From Hymenobacter aerophilus DSM 13606 (lineage in GTDB: Bacteria; Bacteroidota; Bacteroidia; Cytophagales; Hymenobacteraceae), in NCBI RefSeq assembly GCF_000382225.1, contig NZ_KB907800.1, positions 248,001 to 312,000 of the forward strand: a stretch of DNA of 64,000 nt, written 5' to 3'. Positions 1-10,100 of the stretch are shown here, in pieces. Each line of letters starts with the position of its first letter. Position 1 is the first letter of the stretch. The position numbers were made by a program, and so were the translations under genes. The notes beneath the pieces are model-generated. The model did not search any database and was not told the origin of the DNA. It saw only the letters and a list, made by a program, of their open reading frames with translations.

Positions 1-729
1 AGCACCGTGAGCCAGCAGCCGGTGCCCGCCTACAGCCAGGAGCTGACGCCCGCTCCCCAGTACCGCATCGGCTACATCCAGGACTGCCTGGACCGGCCGG
101 GCCTCAACCCCGAAATCAAGCAGGCCACCGAAGCCGCGCTGGAGCAGCTGCGCGGCCAGGGCCACGTGGTGGAAGCGGTGGAATTCCCCTACCTCGACTT
201 CATCGTGCCCACCTACTATATTCTGACCACGGCCGAAGCCAGCTCCAACCTGAGCCGCTACGACGGCGTGAAGTTCGGCTACCGCGCCCCCGACGTCACG
301 GATCTGGAGTCGCTCTACAAGAAAACCCGCTCGCAGGGTTTCGGGCCCGAGGTGCAGCGCCGGATTCTGCTGGGCACCTTCGTGCTGAGCGCCAGCTACT
401 ACGACGCCTACTACACCAAGGCCCAGCGGGTGCGCCGGCTCATCAAGGAGAAAACCGACGAGCTGCTGCGCGACTACGACTTTCTGGTGCTGCCCACCAC
501 GCCCACCACGGCCTTTAAGATTGGCGACGTAAACAAGGATACGCTGGCCATGTACCTGGCCGATATTTTCACGGTGCAGGCCTCGCTGGCGGGCGTACCG
601 GCCATTTCGGTGCCCAACGGCCTCGACTCGCAGGGCCTGCCCATTGGCCTGCAGATCCTGAGCGGCGCCTTCCGCGAGTCGCAACTGCTGGCCTTCGCCA
701 ATTCGCTGGATTTAGCCGTTGGCCAGTAA
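1..729 (+). CDS. gatA: Aspartyl/glutamyl-tRNA(Asn/Gln) amidotransferase subunit A, 3' part
   Basis: This is the C-terminal part of the amidase subunit of GatCAB, which turns Glu-tRNA(Gln) and Asp-tRNA(Asn) into the correct aminoacyl-tRNAs. The frame is open from the first base, so the gene begins upstream of the window and the GTG at 7 is an internal codon. Recognisable family stretches are 'GVKFGYRAPD', 'GFGPEVQRRILLGTF', 'YDAYYTKAQRVR', 'DFLVLPTTPTTAF' and the C-terminal 'LAGVPAISVPNG' and 'LPIGLQILS'. The Lys-Ser-Ser catalytic triad would lie in the missing N-terminal half. Assignment to the amidase signature family is certain. GatA rather than another amidase is very likely because of the 'GYRAPD' and 'VPAISVP' stretches. 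Confidence 0.93.
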   Translation, partial: STVSQQPVPAYSQELTPAPQYRIGYIQDCLDRPGLNPEIKQATEAALEQLRGQGHVVEAVEFPYLDFIVPTYYILTTAEASSNLSRYDGVKFGYRAPDVTDLESLYKKTRSQGFGPEVQRRILLGTFVLSASYYDAYYTKAQRVRRLIKEKTDELLRDYDFLVLPTTPTTAFKIGDVNKDTLAMYLADIFTVQASLAGVPAISVPNGLDSQGLPIGLQILSGAFRESQLLAFANSLDLAVGQ

Positions 730-848
730 TCACCAAGCTGCTGCTTTTGTATTCCCAAACGAAGCTACTGGCTATCAGTTAAGAGCTAACAACGGAGATT
801 TAAAGTACCGCTTTAAGTAAAAAGGCTGGGAGTTCTGCGAAACTGTGC

Positions 849-856
849 TATTTTTG
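849..856 (+). promoter_or_regulatory. -7 box TATTTTTG upstream of the lytic transglycosylase
   Basis: The octamer TATTTTTG matches the Bacteroidota -7 consensus TAnnTTTG and lies about 70 bases before the ATG at 929. No clear TTG is visible about 20 bases upstream, so the call rests on the -7 box alone. Confidence 0.4.
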
Positions 857-928
857 GCAAAACGCTGGGTTGTGGCTCAGCGTTTTGCGTTTGGGCCCGC
901 CGGCCATTGTCCTTTTGAGTGAGTTAGC

Positions 929-2911
929 ATGATGAAGTTGCTGCGGGTTGCCGCTCCCGTTCTGCTGGCTTGCGCGTTGGCCCCCGCCGCCCGGGCCCAG
1001 GTGCGGCCCGGCGCCCCCACCGCCCCGGTTGCCCTGCCGCCCGATTCGGCCCTGACGACCCTGCCGCTACTGCCTGATTCGCTGGCCGCCCTGCCCCTGG
1101 CACCCGATTCGGCCAAGCTGGCCTGGCTGCGCACCCCGCCCGAGCTGCGCGATTTGGTGGGCGACCGGGTGAGCTGCTTTGAAACCGACGTGCCCCACGT
1201 GTTCAACAACCACGTGATGAGCTTCGTGAAGCTGTTTACCGAGCGGCAGCGCGGCTACACGCAGCGGGTGCTGGAGCGCGAAAACCTGTATTTCCCGCTC
1301 TTCGAGAAGTATCTGGCCAAGTACAATCTGCCCCTCGACCTTAAGTACCTGGCCGTGGTAGAGTCGGCTTTGATTCCGACGGCCAAGTCGCGGGTGGGCG
1401 CCACGGGTCTGTGGCAGTTTATGGGCCCTACCGCCAACGACCTGCGCCTGCGCCGCGACGAATGGGTGGACGAGCGCATGGACCCCGAAAAAGCCACCGA
1501 AGCCGCCTGCAAGCACCTGCGCTACCTGTATCGGGTGTTCGGCGACTGGGAAATGGTGCTGGCGGCCTACAACTGGGGCGCCGGCAACATGCAGCGCGTG
1601 ATGAAGCGCACCGGCAAGCGCACCTACTGGGAAGTACACAGCAGCCTGCCCGCCGAAACGCGCAACTACGTGCCCACCTTCACGGCCATCATGTACACCA
1701 TGAAGTACGCCAAGGAGCACGACCTGCACGCGCCCACGCTGAACTACCAGTATGCCCAGGCCATGGATACGCTGCAGCTCGGCGGCCGGCCCTTCGACCT
1801 GATGCGGCTCGCCCAGGCCATCGGCGCCCCCGATTCGCTGGCCTTGCTGCGCCTGAACCCCGAGCTGCGCAAGCCCTATTTGCCGGCCGGCTACCGCAAC
1901 TACACGCTGCAACTGCCCGCCGCCGCCCGGGCCGGCCTGGTGGCCGTGGCCAGCCGCGAGGCGCTGTTTGATTACTGCCGCCCGCCGGCCGAACTACCGC
2001 AGCCCCTGGCCCCGCGGCTGGTGGCGCTGAGTGGCACTATGCCGCTGCCCGCCCGCAACCTGGCCGCTGCGGCTTCGGTAGCCAAGCCCGAAGCAACTGC
2101 TGCACCGCGCTTCGAGCGGCTGCGCCATACCGTGAAACGGGGCGAAACGGTGAACTCGGTGGCCGCCCGCTATAAGGTTAGTCCGGCGCAGGTGCGCCGC
2201 TGGAACAAGCTGGGCAGCAGTGCCTCACTGGCCGGGCGGCAGCAGCTGGTGCTGTTCCGGGCGCTGCCCGCAACGGCTGGTTCCGCGGCTCCGGCTCCGG
2301 CTCCAACTCCGGCAGCGGTGGTAGCGGCCGCGCGGCCGGCGGTGGTGCCGGTACGGGTAGCCGCCTCCAAAGCTGCTCCGGCGGCTACTGAGCCCGATTC
2401 GGCGGCCGAAGTGCTGGCCCGCGTTCCGGTTAAGCAAGCCGCCGAGGTGCGGCGGGCGGCCACCGTAGTTTCGGCGGCGGCCAACGATGATTCGATGCCG
2501 AGCCGCTACGTGGTAAAGCCGGGCGACTTTCTGGAGAAGATTGCCACTGCTAACGGCCTGACCGTGGCCCAGCTCAAAGCCTGGAACCAGCTCGGCAGCT
2601 ACGTGCTGCAGCCCGGCCAGGAGCTGACGCTGAAGGCCCCGCCCGCCGCCGTAGCCAGCGAGGCTGTAGCCGACCTCATCGAAACGACCCGCGAAACCGC
2701 CGCCGTAGCCCAGGCCCCCGCCCGTCGGGCTGCCAGCCCCGCGGTTGCGCCGGTATCGCCGGCGCCGCACCTGCATCTGGTGCAGCCCGGCGATACGCTC
2801 TACAACATCTCGCGCCGCTACCAGGGCCTGACAGTGCAGCGCCTGCGGGAGCTCAACAACCTGAAGTCGGATGCCGTGCAGCCGGGCCAGAAGCTGGTGG
2901 TGGGCGGCTGA
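929..2911 (+). CDS. Membrane/periplasmic lytic transglycosylase with three LysM domains (MltD-like)
   Basis: This secreted murein hydrolase should cleave the glycan strand with 1,6-anhydro product formation. Residues 1-23 form a signal peptide ending in 'ARAQ'. The transglycosylase SLT domain covers roughly residues 110-270, with the catalytic Glu at about 145 in 'VVESALIPTAKS' followed by 'GATGLWQFM' and 'AAYNWGAGNMQR', as in the MltD family. Three LysM peptidoglycan-binding modules follow at about 400-443, 524-568 and 612-658, each with the 'V.PGD..' type start, separated by Ala/Pro-rich linkers. The start ATG ATG at 929 gives a normal signal peptide. The gene stands alone and is followed by a strong terminator. 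Confidence 0.93.
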   Translation: MMKLLRVAAPVLLACALAPAARAQVRPGAPTAPVALPPDSALTTLPLLPDSLAALPLAPDSAKLAWLRTPPELRDLVGDRVSCFETDVPHVFNNHVMSFVKLFTERQRGYTQRVLERENLYFPLFEKYLAKYNLPLDLKYLAVVESALIPTAKSRVGATGLWQFMGPTANDLRLRRDEWVDERMDPEKATEAACKHLRYLYRVFGDWEMVLAAYNWGAGNMQRVMKRTGKRTYWEVHSSLPAETRNYVPTFTAIMYTMKYAKEHDLHAPTLNYQYAQAMDTLQLGGRPFDLMRLAQAIGAPDSLALLRLNPELRKPYLPAGYRNYTLQLPAAARAGLVAVASREALFDYCRPPAELPQPLAPRLVALSGTMPLPARNLAAAASVAKPEATAAPRFERLRHTVKRGETVNSVAARYKVSPAQVRRWNKLGSSASLAGRQQLVLFRALPATAGSAAPAPAPTPAAVVAAARPAVVPVRVAASKAAPAATEPDSAAEVLARVPVKQAAEVRRAATVVSAAANDDSMPSRYVVKPGDFLEKIATANGLTVAQLKAWNQLGSYVLQPGQELTLKAPPAAVASEAVADLIETTRETAAVAQAPARRAASPAVAPVSPAPHLHLVQPGDTLYNISRRYQGLTVQRLRELNNLKSDAVQPGQKLVVGG

Positions 2912-2940
2912 TTCATTGGTTATAGTTGCTGATTCAAAGT

Positions 2941-2966
2941 AAAAAAGCGCCTTCGGGCGCTTTTTT
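2941..2966 (+). terminator. Rho-independent terminator after the lytic transglycosylase
   Basis: A GCGCC-TTCG-GGCGC hairpin flanked by A6 and T6 sits 30 bases after the stop codon at 2911. Confidence 0.9.
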
Positions 2967-3125
2967 ATGGTCTTCTGATTACGCTAGAACCTCCCTCGTT
3001 CTATAATCAGAGCCTTATATACTGGATAGGCAAGAAAAACGTGACTCAGTTGGAACTCTTTCGGTCAGCTCTGGCGCGGTTGTTACCAACTGCCTGCCAT
3101 CCTCTAATCTTCACGCCCTCCGCTT

Positions 3126-3752
3126 GTGTCGTCCCGCATTATATTCCTCGCTTCCCTGCTCACGGCCTCACTGCTGGGCACCTCCTGCCGCAAAGACTGC
3201 GACCCGACGCCCACTCCTCCCGTCGTGGCCGAACCGGCCCAAGCCGCCACGCTTAACGTCAATTTCGCGTATTCGGGCTCAACTGAAGCACGCTCGGTGA
3301 GCTATGTGGCCGACCAACCCAGCGCTGAACTGCTGTCCGACCGCCTCATTATCACCTTTGACGGCGGACTAGGCAACGGCGGGCCTGCCGACAGAATAAG
3401 CTTTGCACTGGCCAAGAGCCGGCAGAAACCCGGGCTGGTCGGCACCTATTCGCTGGCTTCCCAACCCGATGCCAGCCAGGGCGACGCGCAGGTGATGTTT
3501 ATCCGTTTCACGCCCTCGACCAACACCGCCAACAACGCCGTGTCTGGTAATCAGAATCAGTTGAGCGGCTCGCTGACCATTACGGCCTACGACGCGGCCC
3601 GGCAGCTCGTTAGCGGCACTTACGAAGTGAAGGCGACGGACCTCCGGGATGTATTTGCCTTTCGCAACTACGCCGATTACACCCCCGATGCCCGCCGACT
3701 GGGCGACTTGCGGGTGCACGGCAGCTTTACGGAGCTTCGCCTGCGCCCTTAA
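3126..3752 (+). CDS. Hypothetical lipoprotein
   Basis: The product is a 208-residue protein with a lipoprotein signal: hydrophobic residues 5-18 and the lipobox 'LLGTSC', with Cys 21 as the likely lipidated residue, then a Pro/Thr-rich linker. The rest is beta-rich and carries no motif that I recognise; 'RLIITFDGGLGNG' and 'LSGSLTITAYD' suggest a small beta-sandwich. The GTG at 3126 is the start that supplies an intact signal peptide, and no ATG is available upstream in frame. It is flanked by terminators on both sides, so it is probably transcribed alone. Function unknown. Confidence 0.75.
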   Translation: MSSRIIFLASLLTASLLGTSCRKDCDPTPTPPVVAEPAQAATLNVNFAYSGSTEARSVSYVADQPSAELLSDRLIITFDGGLGNGGPADRISFALAKSRQKPGLVGTYSLASQPDASQGDAQVMFIRFTPSTNTANNAVSGNQNQLSGSLTITAYDAARQLVSGTYEVKATDLRDVFAFRNYADYTPDARRLGDLRVHGSFTELRLRP

Positions 3753-3778
3753 CTCTTACCTTTCAACTGGCCCGTTCA

Positions 3779-3808
3779 GCCCCGAATCCTGCCCGGTTCG
3801 GGGCTTTT
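3779..3808 (+). terminator. Rho-independent terminator after the lipoprotein gene
   Basis: Perfect 8-bp stem GCCCCGAA/TTCGGGGC with a 10-base loop, followed by TTTT, 27 bases after the stop codon. Confidence 0.85.
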
Positions 3809-3827
3809 CGGTTCCGGGCGGGGGCTG

Positions 3828-3835
3828 TACCTTTG
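3828..3835 (+). promoter_or_regulatory. -7 box TACCTTTG of maeB
   Basis: TACCTTTG matches TAnnTTTG exactly and lies 70 bases before the maeB ATG at 3906, just downstream of the preceding terminator. Confidence 0.55.
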
Positions 3836-3905
3836 AAGCCGGCGCATTTTGCCGCATCTTGCTTCCTTGCTTTTTCATCCGGAAGCTCAACTTCTGCCTC
3901 GCTTT

Positions 3906-6182
3906 ATGCTCAAGATAAACAAACAGGACGCCCTCGAATACCACTCGCGCACGCCGGCCGGCAAAATTGAGGTGGTGCCCACCAAGCCCGTCAGCACCCA
4001 GCTCGATCTGGCCCTGGCTTACTCGCCGGGCGTGGCCGAGCCGTGCAAGGAAATTGCCGCCGACAAGGACGCCGTGTACAAGTACACCGCCAAGGGCAAT
4101 CTGGTGGGCGTTATCAGCAACGGCACGGCGGTGCTGGGTTTGGGCAACATCGGCCCCGACGCTTCCAAGCCCGTGATGGAAGGCAAAGGCGTGCTGTTCA
4201 AGAAGTTCGCGGGCATCGACTGCTTCGATATCGAGATTGACGCCACCGACCCCGACGAGTTTATCCGCATCGTAAAGTCGCTGGAGCCCACGTTTGGCGG
4301 CATCAACCTCGAGGATATCAAGGCGCCCGAGTGCTTTCGGATTGAGACGGCGCTGCGCGAGCAGATGAACATTCCGCTCATGCACGACGACCAGCACGGC
4401 ACGGCCATCATCTCGTCGGCGGCGCTGCTGAACGGGCTGGAAGTGGTGGGCAAGCAGATTGAGAACATCCGGGTGGTGGTGAGTGGGGCGGGCGCGGCGG
4501 CCATTTCGTGCCTGCGCCTGTGCCTGGCGCTGGGCGTGCAGCGCGAAAACGTGGTGGTGTTTGACAAGGACGGCCTCATCACGCCCGCCCGCACCGATTT
4601 GGCCGACATGCAGCTGTTTTTCGCCACCGACCGGCCTATTACCACAATGGCCGAGGCCCTGCACGGCGCCGACGTGTTCCTGGGCCTCTCGGCCGGCAAC
4701 GTGCTGGCCCCCGAGCTGCTGCTGAACATGGGGCCCGACCCCATCGTGTTCGCGCTGGCCAACCCCGACCCGGAGGTGGCCTACGAAGCGGCCATGGCCA
4801 CCCGGCCCGACCTGATTATGGCCACCGGCCGCACCGACCACCCCAACCAGGTGAACAACGTGCTGGGCTTCCCCTACATTTTCCGGGGGGCGCTGGACGT
4901 GCGGGCTACCGAAATCAACGAAGCCATGAAGCTGGCGGCCGTGCGGGCGCTTTCGGAGCTGGCCAAGGAGGCCGTGCCCGAAATGGTAAACCGCGCCTAC
5001 GGCGACAATACGCTGAGCTTCGGCCGCACCTACCTCATCCCCAAGCCCCTCGACCCGCGCCTGATTACCACCGTGAGTCCGGCCGTGGCCCGGGCCGCTA
5101 TGGAAAGCGGCGTGGCCCGCGTGCACATCACCGACTGGGCGGCCTACGAGGACGACATCCGGGCGCGGCTGGGCGTGAACCAGAAGCTGATGAACCGCAT
5201 CACGTCGGCGGCGCGCAGCAACCCCAAGCGGGTGGTATTTGCCGAGGGCGACACCTACAAAACCCTCAAAGCGGCCCAGATTCTGCGCGAAGAAGGCATT
5301 GCCTTCCCCATTCTGCTGGGCAACCGCAACAAGATTGAGCGCATTGCGGCCGAAACCTCGCTCGACCTGGAGGGCTGCGAAATCATCGACATCATTCGGG
5401 AGGAAGCCCGGCGCGAGGAGTACGCCGAGCTGCTTTACCAGAAGCGGCAGCGCCGGGGCATCACGCTCTATGAGGGCCGCCGGCTGCTGCGCGAGCGGAA
5501 CTACTTCGCCGCCATGATGCTGGAAACCGGCCACGCCGACGCCCTGATTACGGGCCTGAGCAAGGACTACGGCAAATCTATCGTGCCCGCGCTGCAGGTG
5601 ATTGGGGTGGCCGAGGGCGCCCGGCGGGTGGCCTCGATGTACATCATTCAGCACCGCAAAGGCCCGTTCTTCTTCGCCGACACCACCGTGAACATCGACC
5701 CCACGGCCGAGGAAATGGTGGACATTATCGGGCTGACGGCGCGGGCCGTGAAGTTCTTCGATGCCGAGCCGCGGGTGGCCGTTATCAGCTACTCCAACTT
5801 CGGCTCGAACCCCGGCGAGCTGCCCGACAAGGCCCGTCGCGCCACCGAAATGGCCAAAGCCCGCTACCCCGAACTACTGCTCGACGGCGAGATGCAGGCC
5901 AACACGGCCCTCAACCCCGAGCTGCTGCAGGAGCAGTATCCCTTCTCGCCCCTCGCGGCCAAGGGTGGGGCCAACACGCTTATTTTCCCCAACGTTATCA
6001 GCGGCAACATTGCCTACAAAGTGCTCCAGGAAATCGGGGGCGCCGAGGTAATCGGGCCGGTGCTGATGGGCATGCGCAAGCCGGTGCATATTCTGCAGCT
6101 CGGCGCCTCGGTGCGCGAAATTGTGAACATGGCCGCCATTGCCGTCGTCGATGCCCAGCAGCCGGGCAATAAGGGGCTTTAG
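3906..6182 (+). CDS. maeB: NADP-dependent malic enzyme with C-terminal phosphotransacetylase-like domain
   Basis: It converts malate to pyruvate and CO2 with NADP+ reduction. The protein has 758 residues, the usual length of the MaeB hybrid family. The N-terminal malic domain carries '[10 protein letters not shown]' (Tyr 39), '[11 protein letters not shown]' and 'MHDDQHGTA'. The NAD-binding domain has 'VVSGAGAAA'. From about residue 430 a phosphotransacetylase-like domain follows ('[16 protein letters not shown]', '[11 protein letters not shown]', '[10 protein letters not shown]'), thought in this family to be regulatory rather than catalytic. I chose the ATG at 3906 over an in-frame TTG at 3849 because the family N-terminus begins there and a promoter box lies upstream. 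It precedes ruvA and sprA, an arrangement also known in other Bacteroidota. Confidence 0.96.
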   Translation: MLKINKQDALEYHSRTPAGKIEVVPTKPVSTQLDLALAYSPGVAEPCKEIAADKDAVYKYTAKGNLVGVISNGTAVLGLGNIGPDASKPVMEGKGVLFKKFAGIDCFDIEIDATDPDEFIRIVKSLEPTFGGINLEDIKAPECFRIETALREQMNIPLMHDDQHGTAIISSAALLNGLEVVGKQIENIRVVVSGAGAAAISCLRLCLALGVQRENVVVFDKDGLITPARTDLADMQLFFATDRPITTMAEALHGADVFLGLSAGNVLAPELLLNMGPDPIVFALANPDPEVAYEAAMATRPDLIMATGRTDHPNQVNNVLGFPYIFRGALDVRATEINEAMKLAAVRALSELAKEAVPEMVNRAYGDNTLSFGRTYLIPKPLDPRLITTVSPAVARAAMESGVARVHITDWAAYEDDIRARLGVNQKLMNRITSAARSNPKRVVFAEGDTYKTLKAAQILREEGIAFPILLGNRNKIERIAAETSLDLEGCEIIDIIREEARREEYAELLYQKRQRRGITLYEGRRLLRERNYFAAMMLETGHADALITGLSKDYGKSIVPALQVIGVAEGARRVASMYIIQHRKGPFFFADTTVNIDPTAEEMVDIIGLTARAVKFFDAEPRVAVISYSNFGSNPGELPDKARRATEMAKARYPELLLDGEMQANTALNPELLQEQYPFSPLAAKGGANTLIFPNVISGNIAYKVLQEIGGAEVIGPVLMGMRKPVHILQLGASVREIVNMAAIAVVDAQQPGNKGL

Positions 6183-6186
6183 AGGT

Positions 6187-6297
6187 AAAATGGTGAAATG
6201 GTGAGCTTAATGTTCAATGGTCCTTTCTGCGCAAGCAGCGCAAGTAGGTACCGTCGAACATCAAACTCACCATTTCACCATCTCACCATTTCACTTC
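6187..6297. repeat. Nested palindromic element, arm class GGTGAAAT (first copy)
   Basis: The left arm (6187-6215) is a short tandem of an 8-mer like GGTGAAAT ending in ATGTTC. The right arm (6256-6297) is its reverse complement beginning GAACATCAAAC. The 40-base centre holds a small TGCGC/GCGCA stem. The same arms recur at 14604-14795. Confidence 0.8.
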
Positions 6298-6378
6298 TAA
6301 AGTCCCTAACTTGGCACCAAAGCGGCTACCGTCGCGTTCGGCCGTTTCCACCCGTTTCTACTTCTCTTCTGCTCCCGC

Positions 6379-6984
6379 ATGATTGCTTACGTTGACGGCA
6401 AGCTCGCCTACAAAGACCCCGCCCAGGCCATTCTCGACGTGGGTGGGCTAGGCTACGAAATCCGCATTTCGCTGGCCACTTATGCCAAGCTGCCGGCCGA
6501 GGAGGAGAAAATCAAGCTCTACACTTACCAGCACATCAAGGAAGACGGGCAGGCGCTCTACGGCTTCCTCGACCCCAACGAGAAGGCGCTGTTTATGCAG
6601 CTGATTTCGGTGTCGGGCATTGGGCCGGGCACGGGCATCGTGATGGTGTCGTCGATGTCGGTGGGCGAAATCCGGCAGGCCATTGTGAGCGAGGATGTGC
6701 GCGCCATCCAGAGCATCAAGGGCGTGGGGCCCAAAACGGCCCAGCGCGTGATTCTGGAGCTGAAAGACAAGCTGCGCAAAGACGAGCTGCTGGCCAAGGC
6801 CGGCATTGATACCGTGCCGCTGGCCAAGGCGCACAATACCAGCCGCGCCGAGGCGTTAGCCGCTTTAGTAACGCTGGGCTTCGCGCGGGCGGCGGCCGAG
6901 AAATCACTCGACCAGATTCAGCGCAAGCACGGCAACGACCTGACGGTGGAGGAATTGATTAAATTCGCTCTGAAGTCTAATTAG
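6379..6984 (+). CDS. ruvA: Holliday junction branch migration protein RuvA
   Basis: RuvA binds four-way junctions as a tetramer and loads the RuvB helicase. The 201-residue product has the expected order: OB-fold domain (about 1-62, starting 'MIAYVDGKLAYKDP'), tandem helix-hairpin-helix domain (about 65-140, with 'SVSGIGPGTG' and 'SIKGVGPKTAQR'), an acidic linker, and the RuvB-interacting C-terminal domain (about 153-201, 'RAEALAALVTLGF'). The ATG at 6379 gives the canonical N-terminus. The TAG stop codon overlaps the first bases of a palindromic repeat arm that separates ruvA from sprA. Confidence 0.97.
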   Translation: MIAYVDGKLAYKDPAQAILDVGGLGYEIRISLATYAKLPAEEEKIKLYTYQHIKEDGQALYGFLDPNEKALFMQLISVSGIGPGTGIVMVSSMSVGEIRQAIVSEDVRAIQSIKGVGPKTAQRVILELKDKLRKDELLAKAGIDTVPLAKAHNTSRAEALAALVTLGFARAAAEKSLDQIQRKHGNDLTVEELIKFALKSN

Positions 6985-7095
6985 GGCTTAGGGACTTAGG
7001 TGTTAGGGCGTAGTTACTGCTATCAGTTCAGGGCTGATGTTTCTGCCTCAACGGCCTGCCACCTATGCCCTAACACCTAAGTTCCTAAGCCCTAA
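6981..7095. repeat. Nested palindromic element, arm class TTAGGGN (first copy)
   Basis: The left arm (6981-7009) and the right arm (7067-7095) are 29-base inverted copies with one mismatch. Each is made of a degenerate 7-mer like TTAGGGC. The left arm contains the ruvA stop codon. A second copy of the same arms is at 53364-53630. Confidence 0.85.
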
Positions 7096-7113
7096 TACCT
7101 AGTATATCGACGC

Positions 7114-10100
7114 TTGACTACTGGTAAGAAGTTCTCCGCCAGCGCCTTCGTGCTTCTGGTTTCCTTGGTGGCCTGGTGGTCGGAAGCCTCGCCGTTGGCC
7201 GATGGCGCGGTGGCCCCGTTTGCGCTCGGCCAGCTGTGGGCCGACTGGCTGCCGGCTGGTTTACGGCCGGACGGCAAGTGGGGTTTTGCCCTGGCCGCCG
7301 CCGACACGCCCCGCATCGATACCACCCGCTACCAGCCCGGCACCCGGCCCCGCGTGGCGCCCGCCGACCGCCGCGGCTCGCGCTTTTCCAACCAGCGCCG
7401 CCGCTCGCCGCTGGTCCTGCCCCTGCCCGACAACGTGCAGCTGCAGGTGCAGCCCGACGACAGCCTCAAGAACTTCGACATCCGCGAGGGCATCGGCTCC
7501 GACCTGAATTTCCGCGACCCCAGCCGGATGACGTTCGAGGAGTACTCGCGCTGGCAGCAGCAGAAAGCCGTGCGCGACTACTTTCGCGAGCGGTCGGGCG
7601 GCAGCGGCGGCGTGGCCGGCGACCCCAACCAGCCCGACAACCGCCGCCTGATTCCCAAAATCTACCTCGGCCCCATGGCCGACCGCATTTTCGGGGGCAG
7701 CTACGTGGATATCCGGCCCCAGGGCGCCGTGACGCTGCGCATGGGCTACCGCGGCAACCGCAACGAAAACCCCACCCTGACGCTGCGCCAGCGCAAAACC
7801 GGCGACTTTCAGTTCGACCAGAACATGAACCTCAATCTGAGCGGGCAGATTGGGCAGAAGCTGCGCCTGACCTTCAACTACGACACCAAGGCCGCCTTCG
7901 ACTTCGAAAACAACATGAAGCTCGACTACACGGGCTTCGACACCGATATTATCCGCAAGGTGGAGCTGGGCAACGTGAGTCTGCCGCTCAACAACTCGCT
8001 TATTACCGGGGGCCAGAACCTGTTTGGCGTGAAGGCCCAGCTGCAGTTCGGCCGCCTCGGCATCACCACCATTGCCAGCACCCTGCGCGGCCAGGCCGAC
8101 GAGGTGCGCATCCAGAACGGGGGCCAGAGCCGGCCGTTTGAAATCAAGGCCAGCCAGTACGAAAAGGACCGCCACTACTTCCTGAGCCAGGCGTTTCGGG
8201 AGCGGTACGACAACTCGCTGCGCAACCTGCCCACCATCCAGAGCGGCATCAACATCACCTACCTCGAAGTGTGGGTGACCAACGACAACCGCCAGAGCGA
8301 CAACCTGCGCAATGTGGTAACGCTCATGGACGTGGCCGAGCCCCGGCGCGTGTACCGCCAGCAGTTTCTAAACGGCGCCAACCCCAACGCCCTGGCCGAT
8401 AACGCGGCCAACTCCGAGTTGAGCCAGATCCGGGCCCTGCCCAACTTCCGGCAGGAGCTGGCCATCGACGACAACCTGCTTAGCCTCGGGCTGGCCAAGA
8501 ACACCGACTTTGAGCACGTGCGGGCCCGCAAGCTCGACCCGCGCGAGTACACTTACAACGCCCAACTGGGCTACCTCTCGCTGAATACCCAGCTGCTGCC
8601 CGAGCAGGTGCTGGGTGTGTCGTACCAGTACATTTACAACGGCAAAACCTACACCGTTGGCGAGATTCAGAACGACTACTCGCAGGTGGGCACCGACCAG
8701 GTGATTTTCCTGAAGATGCTCAAGGCCACCAACCCCGCCGTGGGTTTGGCCGACCCCACGCAGAACCCGCTGAACGAAAACCTGCTCACGCGCAACCTGC
8801 CGACCTGGGATTTGATGATGAAAAACATCTATCCCCTGAACGCGCAGCAGCTCAGCCGCGACCGGTTCGAGCTGCAGATTGTGTACAAGGACGACGCGAC
8901 GGGCGTGGATTTGATTTCGCTGAAAGAGGGCCAGAACATTGCCAACAAGCCGCTGATTGAGGTCTTCAACCTCGACAACGTAAACCCCAACAACGACCGG
9001 AACCCCGACGGCAACTTCGACTTCTTCCCCGGCATCACCGTCGATACCGAGTTGGGGCGCATCATCTTCCCCGAAATCGAGCCGTTTGGCAGCTATTTGG
9101 CCGGCAGGTTCGACACCGTGGCCTCGCCCACGGAGCTGCAGCTGGCCCGCAAGTACGCCTACCGCGAGCTGTACAACCAGGTGCAGAGCGACGCCCAGCA
9201 GCGCCAGGAAAAGGACAAGTTCTATCTGCGCGGCCGCTACCAGGCCACCAGCACCGACGAGATTAACCTGCCCGGCATTGGCGTGGCCGAGGGCTCGGTG
9301 CGGGTGCGCTCGGGCTCGACGCTGCTCACCGAGGGCACCGATTACCAGGTGTTCTACGACCAGGCCAAGGTCAAAATCCTGAACCCGGCTTACCTCAATT
9401 CGGCCAACGAGCTGCGGGTGGAGTTCGAGAAAAACGCGCTGGTGCAGGTGCAGCCCCGCAAGCTGCTGGGCGCCCGGTTCGATTACCGGGTGTCGTCGGA
9501 TATGTACTTCGGGGCCACGGTGCTGCACCTGCGCGAAAACCAGGCCCCCGGCATCAACCGCGTGAATATCGGCGACGAGCCGGGCAATAACACCATCTAC
9601 GGCTTCGACATGAACATGCGGCGCGAGTCGCGGGCCCTCACGCGCTACCTCAACGCGCTGCCGTTTATCTCGACCAAGGAAATTTCGACCGTCTCGTTCA
9701 GCGGCGAGTTTGCCCAGCTGCTGCCCAGCCAGAGCAAGCTCGGCAACAAGAACAGCGGGGGCGAAAACGGCGTGTCGTACCTCGACGATTTCGAGAATGC
9801 GCGCACGCCCTACACGCTGGGCGGGCTGAACGCCGCGGTGGCCTGGCGGCTGGGCTCCACGCCGCAGCCGCTGCGCAACGGCGTGAATAACGGCCTCGAA
9901 ACGGCATACAGCCGCGCCAAGCTGGCCTGGTACACCATCGACCAGACCTACTACACCAACGGCCAGAGCAAGCCCGGCAACATTGGGGCGGCCGACCTGA
10001 AAAACCACTACGTGCGCGGCATCAAGCGCGACGAGGTGTTTCCGAACCGCAACCTGGGCGCCACCGGCAACTCGTTCGAGACGACCTTCGACCTGGCCTA

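Noticed and set aside
3041-3256. Plus-strand frame overlapping the lipoprotein gene
   Set aside because: It covers the signal peptide region of the lipoprotein in another frame and has the Pro/Arg/Ser-rich composition of a shadow frame.
6981-7095. TTAGGG-like repeats considered as telomeric or chromosome-end sequence
   Set aside because: Only a few degenerate units are present, in inverted orientation, inside a bacterial chromosome between ruvA and sprA. They behave as arms of a palindrome.
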